Part shown: positions 18,560 to 27,780 of the stretch, piece after piece
Numbering within the stretch: position 1 is the first letter of the stretch
Layout of the letters: every line of letters begins with the position of its first letter
From: Micromonospora violae
GTDB taxonomy: Bacteria > Actinomycetota > Actinomycetes > Mycobacteriales > Micromonosporaceae
NCBI RefSeq assembly: GCF_004217135.1
Contig: NZ_SHKK01000001.1
Span: 1,302,001 to 1,366,000, forward strand
Reading direction: 5' to 3'
DNA length: 64,000 bases
Position numbers and translations under genes: made by a program
The notes under the pieces: model-generated
What the model was told of the DNA's origin: nothing
The model's database searches: none
The model's input: the letters and a program-made list of their open reading frames with translations, nothing else

Positions 18560-19564
18560 ATGGACGAAAACGCTGGTGGCCCTCACCGCCACCTGTCCCG
18601 TCGATCGCTGATCGCCACCGGTGCGCTCGCCGCCGGGGCGCTGGGCGCGTCCGCCCCAACGATCGGCACCGCGTTCGGAGGCAGCCCCGCCCGGGCCGCC
18701 ACCGGTGTCACGAAGAAGATCACCATCTACGCCGAGCAGTTGCCCGGCAACCTGTACGGATACGGCCTGGCACCCGGTCAGGCCACCGTTCCGGGACCGA
18801 TCCTGGAGATGTACGAGGGTGACACCCTGGAGATCACCCTGGTCAACACCACCAGCCAGCGGCTGTCCATCCATCCGCACGGGGTGGACTACAGCACCGA
18901 ATCCGACGGCAGCCCGTTCAACGCCTCGTTCAACAATCCCGGTGAGACGCGCACGTACGTCTGGCGCTCCCACGAGATGGTGGCGGCGGCGGGTCGGCGG
19001 TACATGCCGGGCAGCGCCGGCTACTGGCACTACCACGATCACGCGATGGGCACCGACCACGGCACCGGCGGTGTCGCGAAGGGGCTGTACGGGGCGCTGA
19101 TCGTCCGGCGGCGTGGCGACATCCTGCCGTCGAAGCAGTTCACCGCCGTGTTCCACGACATGATGATCAACAACAAGATGGCACCGGCGACCCCGATGTT
19201 CGAGGCGAACCTGGGCGAGCGCGTCGAGTGGATCGCCATCGGCCACGGCAACCTGTTCCACACCTTCCACCTGCACGCGCACCGCTGGGCGGACAACCGC
19301 ACCGGGATGCTGGAGGGACCGAGCGACCCGAGCCTGGTGATCGACAACAAGGACCTCAACCCCGGCAGCTCGTTCGGTTTCCAGGTGCTGGCGGGGGAGG
19401 GCGTCGGCCCCGGCGCGTGGATGTACCACTGCCACGTGCAGACGCACTCCGACGGAGGCATGGCCGGGATCTTCCTGGTGCGCAACGCCGACGGCAGCAT
19501 GCCGCCGGGCGCCGAGGAGGCGATCCACCGGTTCCAGGGCCACACCCACACGCACGGAAGCTGA
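18560..19564 (+). CDS. Two-domain small laccase (multicopper oxidase), Tat-exported
   Basis: 334 residues with a Tat signal (SRRSLIATGALAAGALGAS, about 13-31) and the two-domain small-laccase (SLAC) plan of actinomycetes, normally a trimer. Copper ligands are visible: HPHG (H105, H107), WHYHDH (H157, H159), HTFHLH (H234, H237, H239), and the C-terminal block YHCHVQTHSDGGM giving C291, H290/H292, H296 and axial M301. It oxidises phenols or reduced redox partners and reduces O2 to water. The tail is His-rich. ATG 18560 is chosen because GGAACGGAG precedes it. It leads a run of secreted redox proteins. Confidence 0.95.
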   Translation: MDENAGGPHRHLSRRSLIATGALAAGALGASAPTIGTAFGGSPARAATGVTKKITIYAEQLPGNLYGYGLAPGQATVPGPILEMYEGDTLEITLVNTTSQRLSIHPHGVDYSTESDGSPFNASFNNPGETRTYVWRSHEMVAAAGRRYMPGSAGYWHYHDHAMGTDHGTGGVAKGLYGALIVRRRGDILPSKQFTAVFHDMMINNKMAPATPMFEANLGERVEWIAIGHGNLFHTFHLHAHRWADNRTGMLEGPSDPSLVIDNKDLNPGSSFGFQVLAGEGVGPGAWMYHCHVQTHSDGGMAGIFLVRNADGSMPPGAEEAIHRFQGHTHTHGS

Positions 19565-19587
19565 CCGAACCGAAAGTGGGGACGGGC

Positions 19588-22500
19588 ATGACCAGAAAAC
19601 TACGACGAACCCTCGCCGCGGTAGCGGCCTTAGCGACACTGATCCCGGCGACGACGACGGCGGCTGCGGCCGCACCACGAACGGCGGCCGCTGCACCGGC
19701 GGCACAGCCACAGAGGACAGCGGTCCTGGTGTTCCACGGTCCGGTGGCCGAACAGCAGGACCCGGTCGCTCGCGCGGTGGACACCATCAAACAGCTTGGC
19801 GCCGGTCATGACATCGATGTCACGGCCACCACGGACCCGGGTTCCTTCACCGCGGCCGGGCTGTCCGCGTACCGCAGCGTGGTCTTTCTCTCCGCGACGG
19901 GCGCGGCGCTGAACCGCGACCAGGAGTCGGCGCTGCAGAGCTACGTCAAGGCCGGCGGCGGTTTCGTCGGCATCGCCGACGCCGCCCGCGCCCAGGTCGA
20001 CTCCACCTGGTTCACCGGCCTGATCGGCACCCGCCCGGCCGGCGCCATCCCGGTGGCCGAGCCGGTGGCCCGGGTGACCGCCAATGGCGAGAACCCGCCC
20101 AACGAGACCAAGGAGAAGCTGACCGACGGCGACGCCAACACGAAGTGGCTCGTCCGCACCCCGACCGGGTGGGTGGCCTACGAGTTGGCCGCACCGAAGC
20201 GGGTCACCGGGTACGCCCTCACGTCGGCCAACGACTCGGCCGGCCGCGACCCGAAGGACTGGACCCTGCAAGGCTCCACGGACGGGCAGAGCTGGACCGA
20301 TCTGGACCGCCGCACCGGGCAGATCTTCCCGGACCGGTTCCAGACCCGCCGGTTCGACATCGCCACCCCGCAGGAGTTCTCGCGCTACCGGTTGAACATC
20401 ACCGCGAACAGCGGTGAGCCGCTGACCCAGCTCGCCGACCTGCGGCTGTTCACCGGCAGCACCACCGCCCCGGAGCCGCCCGCGGTGAACCGCGCGGTGG
20501 TGAACATCCTGGACCGCAAGCACCCGGCCACGGCGTCGCTGCCGCTGACCCTCACCCGCTCTGACCGCTGGGAGAACTGGGACCCGAACCCGATCGGCAG
20601 CGTGCACACCCTGGCCCAGGTGGAGGAGCGGCACTACGACGCGGGCGTGGCCGCCAACGGCGCGTTCCACCCGGTGTCCTGGTGCCGGGACTACGACGGC
20701 GGCCGGTCCTTCTACACCGGCATGGGCCACACCGAGGGCAGCTACGGGGAGGAGGCGTTCCGCGCGCACCTCGCCGGGGCCCTCAACTGGACCACCGGTC
20801 GCATCCGCGGTGACTGCCAGGCCACCATCGCCGCGAACTACAAGGTGGAGCGACTCACCGCCGCGAACCAGACCGGGCAGCTGGACCAGATGGGCGAGCC
20901 GCACGGGCTGACCATCGCCCCGGACGGCACGGTCTTCTACGTCGGCAAGGCGGCCTGCCCGAGCGGCCCGATCGCGGACTGGAACGACCCGAAGGTCGGC
21001 CTGGGCTGCGGCACCATCCACTCCTGGGACCCACGGACCAAGCAGGTCAAGCTGCTCACCACCCTGGAGGTGATGGGCAACCGGGGCAGCGGCTCCGAGC
21101 TGGTCAAGAACGAGGAGGGTCTGCTCGGCATCGTGCCCGACCCCAGGTTCGCCGAGAACGGCTGGCTCTACGTCTACTGGATGCCGCACGACTCGGTCGA
21201 CCGGGTGAAGCGGGTCGGTCAGCGGACCGTCTCGCGGTTCACCTACGACCATCAGGCGCAGACCATCGACCAGGCGACCCGCAAGGACCTGTTGCAGTTC
21301 CCCGTGCAGATCCACAGCTGCTGCCACGCCGGCGGTGGCATGGCGTTCGACGCCAAGGGCAACCTCTACGTCGGCTCCGGTGACAACAACTCGTCGGAGG
21401 GGTCGCAGGGCTACGCCGGCAACAACTGGACCCAGGAGTACCAGGGCATCTCGTTCCAGGACGCCCGGCGCACCTCGGGTAACACCAACGACCTCGCCGG
21501 CAAGATCATCCGGATTCACCCGGAGCCGGACGGCACGTACACCATCCCGGACGGCAACCTGTTCCCGCCCGGCACCGAGAAGACCCGGCCGGAGATCTAC
21601 GTGATGGGCGTGCGCAACATCGCCCGCCTCCAGATCGACCCGGTGCACCAGTGGCTGACCGCCGGCTGGGTCGGCCCGGACGCCTCGTCGCCCAGCCCCA
21701 CCCTCGGCCCGGCGAAGTACGAGACGGCCACCATCATCACCTCCGCCGGCAACCAGGGCTGGCCGTACTGTATGGGCAACCGGCAGCCGTACCGAGACCG
21801 CAGCAACACCGACGCGACCGAGCTGACCGGCTGGTACGACTGCGACAACCTCAAGAACACCTCGCCGCGCAACACCGGACTGGTGGACATCCCGGCGGCC
21901 CGGGACAACATGATCTGGTACTCGCCCGACGGCGGCGGCCCGGTGTTCCCGGAGCGGACTGACGGCAGCGGCCTGCCGACCTACGTGGCCGCCGACGCCA
22001 CCTACACGCAGCCCTACCTGCGCGGCGGCGGGCAGGCCATCATGTCCGGCCCGACGTATCACCGCAGCCTCGTCGACACCACCAGTGGCGTGGCGTGGCC
22101 GGAGCACTGGGACGGCAAGTGGTTCATCGGCGACCAGTCGAACTCCAACAACCGCGTCGCGGTCACCGTCGACCCGGCCGGCGTGCCGCAGGCCGCCCCA
22201 CCGGTGTACGCCGAGTCGCTGCGGGCCATCATCCCCGGTGGCAACGGCGACACCAGGTTGCAGAGCTGGATGGACGCGAAGTTCGGCCCGGACGGCGCGC
22301 TCTACCTGCTCGACTACGGCGGCGGGTTCTTCAGCCTGCACCCGAACCAGAAGCTGATCCGGATCACCTACACCGGCGGCGCACCCACCCCGGCACCGGC
22401 GGCCACCTCGACCGCCGTGCAGAACAAGCCGTTGACCATCGCCTTCACCGGCTCCCGCTCCGGCGGCGTCAGCCACCGGTGGGAGTTCGGCGACGGCGCC

Positions 22501-23529
22501 ACGTCGACCGAGGCGGACCCCCGACACACGTACGCCACGGTCGGCACCTACACCGCGAAGCTCACCGTCACGTACGCCGACGGTCAGAAGACGACGGTGC
22601 AGAGCACGGTGACGGTGGGCTGCGCGGTGCCTGACGACCGGCAGAACGTCTGGCTCGGCGACACCGACACCGGGGTGCCCAGTCGCACGGTCGGGCAGGG
22701 CTGCACGGCCAACGACCTGATCGACGACGAGAGCACCTGGGCCGACCACAACGGTTTCGTCCGGCACGTGACCGCGGTGGCCCGCACGTTGCAGGACGAC
22801 GGCCTGCTCAGCAGCCGCGAGTCGGGCACCCTCACCCGGCTGGCCGCCGCGTCGGAGATCGGCCGGGACGGCCACACCGGGTACGAGGCGCTCTTCGACG
22901 GCACCGCCGAGTCGCTGCGTGGTTGGCAGCAGGCGCCGGCGGGGGAGTTCGGCATCCAACCGGACGGGTCACTGCGCTCCAGCGGCGGCCTGGGCATGCT
23001 CTGGCACACCAAGGAACTGGGCGACTTCTCGCTGAGGTTGCAGTTCCGGGACATCGCGCCGGGCACCGGCCGGGCCAACACCGGCGTCTTCATCCGGTTC
23101 CCGGACCTGCGAACGCCGCTCGACCAGCGCCCACCGGACAGCTGCGGCACGGTCGGGTCGGCGCGGACCTCGCAGGCCTGGATGGCCATCTACTGCGGAC
23201 ACGAGATCCAGATCTACGACGGTGACACCGGTGAGCCGCAGAAGACCGGATCGGTCTACAACTTCGACCCGGTGCCGCTGGGCCAGGCCGGGGTGACGCC
23301 GAAGAACGAGTGGAACGACTACGAGATCCGCGTGGTCGGGCAGCACTACACGATGATCCGCAACGGCGTGGTGATCAACGAGTTCGACAACACGCCCGGC
23401 AAGCAGTCGTCGCGCGCCGGCGACCCGCCGACCGACCTGCGGCAGTTCCTGCGCGGCTTCATCGGCCTGCAGAACCACGGTGACAACGACCTGACCGAGT
23501 TCCGCCACATCCGCGTGCGGGAACTCTAG
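19588..23529 (+). CDS. Secreted ThuA / discoidin / PQQ-type sugar dehydrogenase / PKD / DUF1080 protein
   Basis: 1313 residues with a signal peptide (1-29). Domains in order: ThuA-like fold, first part (43-160); a discoidin/F5-8C-like carbohydrate-binding domain (about 163-290) set inside it; ThuA second part (300-403, HTEGSYGEEAFRAHLAGALN); a glucose/sorbosone dehydrogenase beta-propeller (about 415-925; HSCCHAGGGMAFDAKGNLYV, NDLAGKIIRIHPEPDGTY); a PKD domain (934-1010, WEFGDGAT); a Cys-flanked module (1011-1095) shared with the next gene; and a DUF1080/3-keto-disaccharide hydrolase domain (1097-1312). Domain families suggest oxidation of sugars and cleavage of the keto sugars. ATG 19588 lies 23 bases after the laccase stop. 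Confidence 0.9.
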   Translation: MTRKLRRTLAAVAALATLIPATTTAAAAAPRTAAAAPAAQPQRTAVLVFHGPVAEQQDPVARAVDTIKQLGAGHDIDVTATTDPGSFTAAGLSAYRSVVFLSATGAALNRDQESALQSYVKAGGGFVGIADAARAQVDSTWFTGLIGTRPAGAIPVAEPVARVTANGENPPNETKEKLTDGDANTKWLVRTPTGWVAYELAAPKRVTGYALTSANDSAGRDPKDWTLQGSTDGQSWTDLDRRTGQIFPDRFQTRRFDIATPQEFSRYRLNITANSGEPLTQLADLRLFTGSTTAPEPPAVNRAVVNILDRKHPATASLPLTLTRSDRWENWDPNPIGSVHTLAQVEERHYDAGVAANGAFHPVSWCRDYDGGRSFYTGMGHTEGSYGEEAFRAHLAGALNWTTGRIRGDCQATIAANYKVERLTAANQTGQLDQMGEPHGLTIAPDGTVFYVGKAACPSGPIADWNDPKVGLGCGTIHSWDPRTKQVKLLTTLEVMGNRGSGSELVKNEEGLLGIVPDPRFAENGWLYVYWMPHDSVDRVKRVGQRTVSRFTYDHQAQTIDQATRKDLLQFPVQIHSCCHAGGGMAFDAKGNLYVGSGDNNSSEGSQGYAGNNWTQEYQGISFQDARRTSGNTNDLAGKIIRIHPEPDGTYTIPDGNLFPPGTEKTRPEIYVMGVRNIARLQIDPVHQWLTAGWVGPDASSPSPTLGPAKYETATIITSAGNQGWPYCMGNRQPYRDRSNTDATELTGWYDCDNLKNTSPRNTGLVDIPAARDNMIWYSPDGGGPVFPERTDGSGLPTYVAADATYTQPYLRGGGQAIMSGPTYHRSLVDTTSGVAWPEHWDGKWFIGDQSNSNNRVAVTVDPAGVPQAAPPVYAESLRAIIPGGNGDTRLQSWMDAKFGPDGALYLLDYGGGFFSLHPNQKLIRITYTGGAPTPAPAATSTAVQNKPLTIAFTGSRSGGVSHRWEFGDGATSTEADPRHTYATVGTYTAKLTVTYADGQKTTVQSTVTVGCAVPDDRQNVWLGDTDTGVPSRTVGQGCTANDLIDDESTWADHNGFVRHVTAVARTLQDDGLLSSRESGTLTRLAAASEIGRDGHTGYEALFDGTAESLRGWQQAPAGEFGIQPDGSLRSSGGLGMLWHTKELGDFSLRLQFRDIAPGTGRANTGVFIRFPDLRTPLDQRPPDSCGTVGSARTSQAWMAIYCGHEIQIYDGDTGEPQKTGSVYNFDPVPLGQAGVTPKNEWNDYEIRVVGQHYTMIRNGVVINEFDNTPGKQSSRAGDPPTDLRQFLRGFIGLQNHGDNDLTEFRHIRVREL

Positions 23530-23537
23530 GAGTGACG

Positions 23538-25067
23538 ATGACCCGACGACTGAAAGCAGCGCTGGCGGCGCTCCTGCTCACGGTGATCCCGTTGGCAGCG
23601 GTGCCCGCCTCCGCCGCCCCGCGCGTCGCCGCCGACCAGGTGCTGACCTGGACCGCCGACGACAGCATCACCCGCTACAAGTCCGCGCCCACCACGGCAG
23701 TGGCCGGGGCCACCACGATCATCTGGGAGAACAGCGCGGCCACCGGCAACACCACCGGGATGCCGCACACCCTGACCTTCGACACCAGCACCGAGGGTTA
23801 CAACCACGACGTCACCCTCAACATCCTGGCCAGCCCGTTCGACGCCAACGACGGCCGCCACCAGGCGACCGTCACGCTGACCCCCGGCCGCTACCGGTAC
23901 TTCTGCTCCATCCCCGGCCACAGCTCGATGGTCGGTGAGCTGGTGGTCACCGAGGGCGGTGGCGGCGGCGACACCACCGCGCCGACGGTGACCGCCACGG
24001 TCTCCGGCGACCAGGACCAGGACGGCAACTACCTCGGCGCGGCGACGGTGACCGTGACGGCCACCGACGCCGACTCGGGGGTCCAGACCGTCGAGTACCA
24101 GGTCGACGACACCAGCTTCCACCCGTACACCGAGCCGGTGCGGGTGACCGCGATCGGCGACCACGCGGTGCAGTTCCGCGCCACCGACCAGGCCGGCAAC
24201 ACCAGCGCCGTCGGCTCGGTGTCGTTCCGGATCGTCGAGCCGGGGGAGGAGGACACCACCGCGCCGGTGGTCACGGCCGCGCTGACCGGCGACCGCGACG
24301 GTGACGGCAACTTCATCGGTACGGCCACCGCCACGTTGACGGCCACCGACGCCGGTTCCGGTGTGGCCACCATCGAGTACGCGTTGGACGGCGCCGCCTT
24401 CACCGCGTACGCGAACCCGATCGTGGTGAACACGGTCGGGATGCACATGCTGCACTACCGGGCCACCGACGTCGCCGGCAACACGTCGGCCGAGCAGATG
24501 GAACACTTCACCGTCGTCGAGCCGCAGGCCGCTGACACCACCCCACCCACTGTCGCCGCCACCGTGGCCGGTGACCGCGACGACGATGGCGCGTACGTGG
24601 GCGGCGCGACCGTGACCGTCACGGCCACCGACGACGAGTCGGGTGTGGCGACGATCGAGTACGCGCTCGACACCGGCGGCTGGACGACGTACGCCGCCCC
24701 GGTCGTCGTCCGCGCGCCCGGCGCGCACACGGTGCGGTACCGGGCGACCGACACCGCGGGGAACTCCGCCACCGAGCAGTCGACCACGTTCACCGTGGTG
24801 GCCGACGGCACCGACCGCTGCCCCGACTCCGACACCCGGGCCACCGTGATCATCGGCGGCGACGACACCGGTGTGCGCAACGTGGACACCGGCGACGGCT
24901 GCACCATCAACGATCTGATCGACGAACACGCCACCTACCCCGGCCACGCCGAATTCGTCCGGCACGTCGAGGCGGTCACCGCCGCGCTCGTCACCGGCGG
25001 CACGCTCGACCGGCGGCAACAGGGCGCCATCGTCCGGGCCGCGGCCCGATCGGACGTCGGCGCATGA
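23538..25067 (+). CDS. Secreted cupredoxin with three Ca-loop Ig-like repeats
   Basis: 509 residues: signal peptide (1-28), a type-1 copper domain (about 30-138; MPHTLTF gives the first His, and YFCSIPGHSSMVGEL gives Cys, His and Met), three 94-residue repeats (145-426), then the same C-terminal module as in the neighbour (CTINDLID, FVRHVEAV). Each repeat opens with a DxDxDG loop (DQDQDG, DRDGDG, DRDDDG), a calcium-binding pattern, and ends with YRATDxAGN-type sequence. AGGAG at 23528-23532, partly within the upstream stop, fixes ATG 23538. The copper domain could carry electrons between the dehydrogenase and the laccase; this is inference. Confidence 0.9.
   Translation: MTRRLKAALAALLLTVIPLAAVPASAAPRVAADQVLTWTADDSITRYKSAPTTAVAGATTIIWENSAATGNTTGMPHTLTFDTSTEGYNHDVTLNILASPFDANDGRHQATVTLTPGRYRYFCSIPGHSSMVGELVVTEGGGGGDTTAPTVTATVSGDQDQDGNYLGAATVTVTATDADSGVQTVEYQVDDTSFHPYTEPVRVTAIGDHAVQFRATDQAGNTSAVGSVSFRIVEPGEEDTTAPVVTAALTGDRDGDGNFIGTATATLTATDAGSGVATIEYALDGAAFTAYANPIVVNTVGMHMLHYRATDVAGNTSAEQMEHFTVVEPQAADTTPPTVAATVAGDRDDDGAYVGGATVTVTATDDESGVATIEYALDTGGWTTYAAPVVVRAPGAHTVRYRATDTAGNSATEQSTTFTVVADGTDRCPDSDTRATVIIGGDDTGVRNVDTGDGCTINDLIDEHATYPGHAEFVRHVEAVTAALVTGGTLDRRQQGAIVRAAARSDVGA
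23970..24815 (+). repeat. Three tandem 282-bp repeats coding 94-residue domains
   Basis: Copies begin at 23970, 24252 and 24534 with exactly 282 bases between starts. Each begins DTTAP or DTTPP, has the DxDxDG loop about 14 residues in, and ends near AGNTS or AGNS. The exact spacing points to duplication within the gene, while the sequence differences show it is not recent. Confidence 0.85.
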
Positions 25068-25099
25068 ACCCCCGAACCTCACCGACAGGGAGTACCACG

Positions 25100-26077
25100 A
25101 TGCCCGGACGTACCGTCGTCAAGCTGGCCACCGTGAGCGCCGTCATCGCGGCCTCGGTGCTGGCCGTGGCGCCCACCGCACACGCCGACCTGGTCACCCA
25201 CTGCATCGGCACCGGCGGCGCGGTGACCGTGCCCAACGACCTGCTCGTGCCCGCCGGCGAGTCCTGCTCGCTGACCGGCACCACGATCACCGGCAACGTC
25301 ACCGTCGCGGCCGGCGCCAACCTGGTGGTGACCGGTGGCCGGGTCAGCGGTGAGGTACGCGTCGCCGGAAACGGCTACCTCGACGCGACCGAGACGACCA
25401 TCGACGGCCCGGTGGTGCTCGCCGCCGGCGGGTACGGCATCTTCCTGAAGGATGCGCAGACCGGCAACGTCACGGTGCGCCCGAAGGGCTCCACGACCAT
25501 CGACAGCTTCCTCTTCGCCGAGGCGTCCACGGTCACCGGGAACGTCACCGTCAGCGCCGGTGAGGTCCGGCTCGACGGGGGCACCCAGGTGCGGCGCAAC
25601 CTCAGCAGCACCGGCACCTACTACACGGACCTGCACGACTCGTTCGTCGACGGCACGCTGTCGGTGCTCAACAGCGCCACCGGCAGCGTGGTGTGTGGCA
25701 GTGCGGTGCAGGGCCGCGCCACCTTCGCCGGCAACCTCGGTGGTGTGCAACTCGGCCCGAACGGTGGGCTCGACAGCTGCGCCTCCGGCGGTTACTGGGG
25801 TGGAGACGTGAGCATCACCAGCACCACCGGCGGCGTCACGGTCGACGACAACATCATCAACGGCCAGTTGACGGTGACGTCCAACGACCCGGCCGCCCAG
25901 GTGGCCGCGAACAACCGGATCCGTGGCGGCGTGACCGGTGACCAGGCCGCGGCCACCGCCAACCGGGCGGCGCGGGTGGCCGCCCCGGACCGGGAGGAGG
26001 CCGGCGACCAGCGGGCCGAGACCCGTCGTACCTCGGCGGTGCAGGAGGCCACCGAGGCGGGTGCCGCCCGGCTCTGA
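25100..26077 (+). CDS. Secreted beta-helix-like protein of unknown function
   Basis: 325 residues with a signal peptide (cut after ADADL-type AHA, about residue 28). The body is a run of short strand-turn units such as TGNVTVAAGANLVVTGGRV and GNVTV, with four Cys, ending in an Ala/Arg/Glu-rich helical tail (about 275-325). This is the look of a right-handed beta-helix or polymer-adhesin protein. Starts at 25064 (overlapping the previous stop as ATGA) and 25100 are in frame; AGGGAG seven bases ahead favours 25100. It is the last gene of the laccase run and may anchor or scaffold it. Confidence 0.8.
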   Translation: MPGRTVVKLATVSAVIAASVLAVAPTAHADLVTHCIGTGGAVTVPNDLLVPAGESCSLTGTTITGNVTVAAGANLVVTGGRVSGEVRVAGNGYLDATETTIDGPVVLAAGGYGIFLKDAQTGNVTVRPKGSTTIDSFLFAEASTVTGNVTVSAGEVRLDGGTQVRRNLSSTGTYYTDLHDSFVDGTLSVLNSATGSVVCGSAVQGRATFAGNLGGVQLGPNGGLDSCASGGYWGGDVSITSTTGGVTVDDNIINGQLTVTSNDPAAQVAANNRIRGGVTGDQAAATANRAARVAAPDREEAGDQRAETRRTSAVQEATEAGAARL

Positions 26078-26087
26078 CTGAACAACG

Positions 26088-26137
26088 CGACGGTGGTCGG
26101 TCACCCCGGTTGCAGGGGTGACCGGCCACCGCCGTCG
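26088..26137 (+). terminator. Strong hairpin after the laccase-dehydrogenase gene run
   Basis: Bases 26088-26107 pair with 26115-26137 in a nearly complete stem of about 20 bp (GGTCACCCC inside against GGGGTGACC), with a 7-base loop GGTTGCA and one bulge. It sits 10 bases after the last stop of the 18560-26077 run, with little T after it, as is usual for actinomycete terminators. Confidence 0.8.
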
Positions 26138-26229
26138 TATTGGGCTATGAGGCGGCGGATAGGCCGCTAGTGTTGGGTGGCGGCGGCCTGGGCGCCGATG
26201 GCCTGTCCTGCGCTACGAGGAGGTCCGGG

Positions 26230-27441
26230 ATGGATTCCTTGCCGGAGTTGACTTTCGGGCAGCGGTTGAAGGTCTACCGGGAGCGGTCGGGGAAGACCCG
26301 TGCGGTGCTCGGCGGATTGGTGGGGCGCAGCGCCGAGTGGGTCAAGGCGGTGGAGACCGATCGCATCCTGCCGCCGCGTATTCACATGTTGGATCGCATC
26401 GCGCGTGCACTCAAGGTCGAGGTGTCTGCCCTGGCCGGTGAGTTGGGCGCCCGGTCTGCTGTGGTCAACGGGCCGGAGCATCCGGCGCTGGCGTCGGTCC
26501 GGGACGCCGTGAACCGCTTCGCAATATCCGATGAGGCTTCTCCGGAGTCGTTGACGAGCCTGAGAAAGCGGCTTGCGATGGCTTGGCGGGCGCGTCATCA
26601 GGCGTCGGATCACCGGACGGTGCTGGGCGGGTTGTTGCCGGGGCTGTTGCGCGACGTGCAGCGCGCCGCGTTGGCGTACGAGAGTGATGAGCGTCGGCAG
26701 GCGCAGGCCCTGTTGGCGGAGACGTTCGGGTTGACGCAGATGTTCCTCGCCTATCAGCCCGCTGCGGAGTTGTTGTGGCGGGTCGCGGACCGGGCGATGG
26801 TGGCGGCGCAGGAGTCCGGTGACCCGGAGGCGGTGGCGTGCGCGGGGTGGTTCCTGTGCCAGGTGCATCGGGACGCCGGTGACTGGGACACCGCGATGGG
26901 GGTGACAGGGGACCTTCTGTCGGCGCTGGCGTCGCGTGCGGCCGACGGGAACACGAACCTGTTGGCGCTCTGGGGCGCATTGAACTTCGAGGCCGCGTAC
27001 ACCGCCGCCCGTGCTGGTGAGGAAGGTAGGGCTTGGCGGTACTGGGATCGCGCGGATCGGGTGGCGCAGCGCCTGCCAACGGGTTTCTATCAGCCGCAGA
27101 CGTCGTTCTCGCAGGTCATCATGGGCGCCCATGCGGTGACCGTGGCGGTGGAGTTGCAGAAGTCCGGTGAGGCGGTGCGACAGGCGCGCCGCCACGATTC
27201 GGCGGCGATCCCGTCGAGGCCCCGCCGGGCACGCCATCTCATCGAGGTTGCGCGGGCGCACTACGGCAAGGACGACAAGGAAACGGCCGTGGCAACCCTC
27301 CGGCAGGCGTACGAGTCGGCCCCGGAGACGATTCGCTTCAACGGGTACGCCCGCCAGATTACCCTGGACCTGCTCGACGGCCCGCGTTCCACTCGTGACG
27401 ACGCCCGTGACCTCGCGGTCAAGGTCGGGCTGCTCTCGTGA
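26230..27441 (+). CDS. XRE-family regulator with TPR-like C-terminal region
   Basis: 403 residues. A helix-turn-helix is at about 10-65 (FGQRLKVYRERSGKTRAVLGGL, then SAEWVKAVETDR), followed by about 330 residues of helical repeats of TPR character (ALLAETFGLTQMFLAYQPA, AAYTAARAGEEGRAWRYWDRAD). Actinomycete proteins of this kind bind DNA and sense an unknown signal. A perfect AGGAGGT six bases ahead sets ATG 26230. Three small genes follow on the same strand, and this regulator/small-protein grouping is often seen in Micromonosporaceae. Confidence 0.88.
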   Translation: MDSLPELTFGQRLKVYRERSGKTRAVLGGLVGRSAEWVKAVETDRILPPRIHMLDRIARALKVEVSALAGELGARSAVVNGPEHPALASVRDAVNRFAISDEASPESLTSLRKRLAMAWRARHQASDHRTVLGGLLPGLLRDVQRAALAYESDERRQAQALLAETFGLTQMFLAYQPAAELLWRVADRAMVAAQESGDPEAVACAGWFLCQVHRDAGDWDTAMGVTGDLLSALASRAADGNTNLLALWGALNFEAAYTAARAGEEGRAWRYWDRADRVAQRLPTGFYQPQTSFSQVIMGAHAVTVAVELQKSGEAVRQARRHDSAAIPSRPRRARHLIEVARAHYGKDDKETAVATLRQAYESAPETIRFNGYARQITLDLLDGPRSTRDDARDLAVKVGLLS

Positions 27442-27594
27442 CTCAGGGGTAGAAACCGTACCCATTCCGCCCCGCGACTCACCGTAGCTTCATGCTCACG
27501 GGATGCGGCGGGCGGTGCGGATATCGCCTGGTCGCCGCGTCCCCTCAGCGTCGAGGGCGGGAAGTCGTCCTCGTGCTCAAACGAGGGAGAGTCC

Positions 27595-27780
27595 GTGCGG
27601 CGCGTCTCGTATGACGAATACCTCTCGGCCACCGCGCTGACTCTTGCCCGCAGGCATCGGCCGGTGTGGTCGTGGCGGCTCTGGCGACATGTTTGCCGCT
27701 GCGGAGCAGACCTTCCATGCCGTGCCCGGCACAGGATTCCGATCAGTCGTGGCCATTGGCCGCAGGAAGGCGAGCAGTGA
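27595..27780 (+). CDS. Small Arg-rich CxC protein
   Basis: 61 residues, strongly basic, with VCRCGADLPCRARHR as the only motif, which might hold a metal. GTG 27595 follows GAGGGAGA at ideal distance. The TGA overlaps the GTG of a 30-codon ORF (GTGA), so the small genes are read together. I know no function. Confidence 0.7.
   Translation: MRRVSYDEYLSATALTLARRHRPVWSWRLWRHVCRCGADLPCRARHRIPISRGHWPQEGEQ

Noticed and set aside
19630..22959. A 1109-codon open frame on the minus strand
   Set aside because: It is exactly opposite the sugar dehydrogenase gene, and its product is Arg/Gly/Val-rich with no domain pattern; it is a by-product of high GC content.
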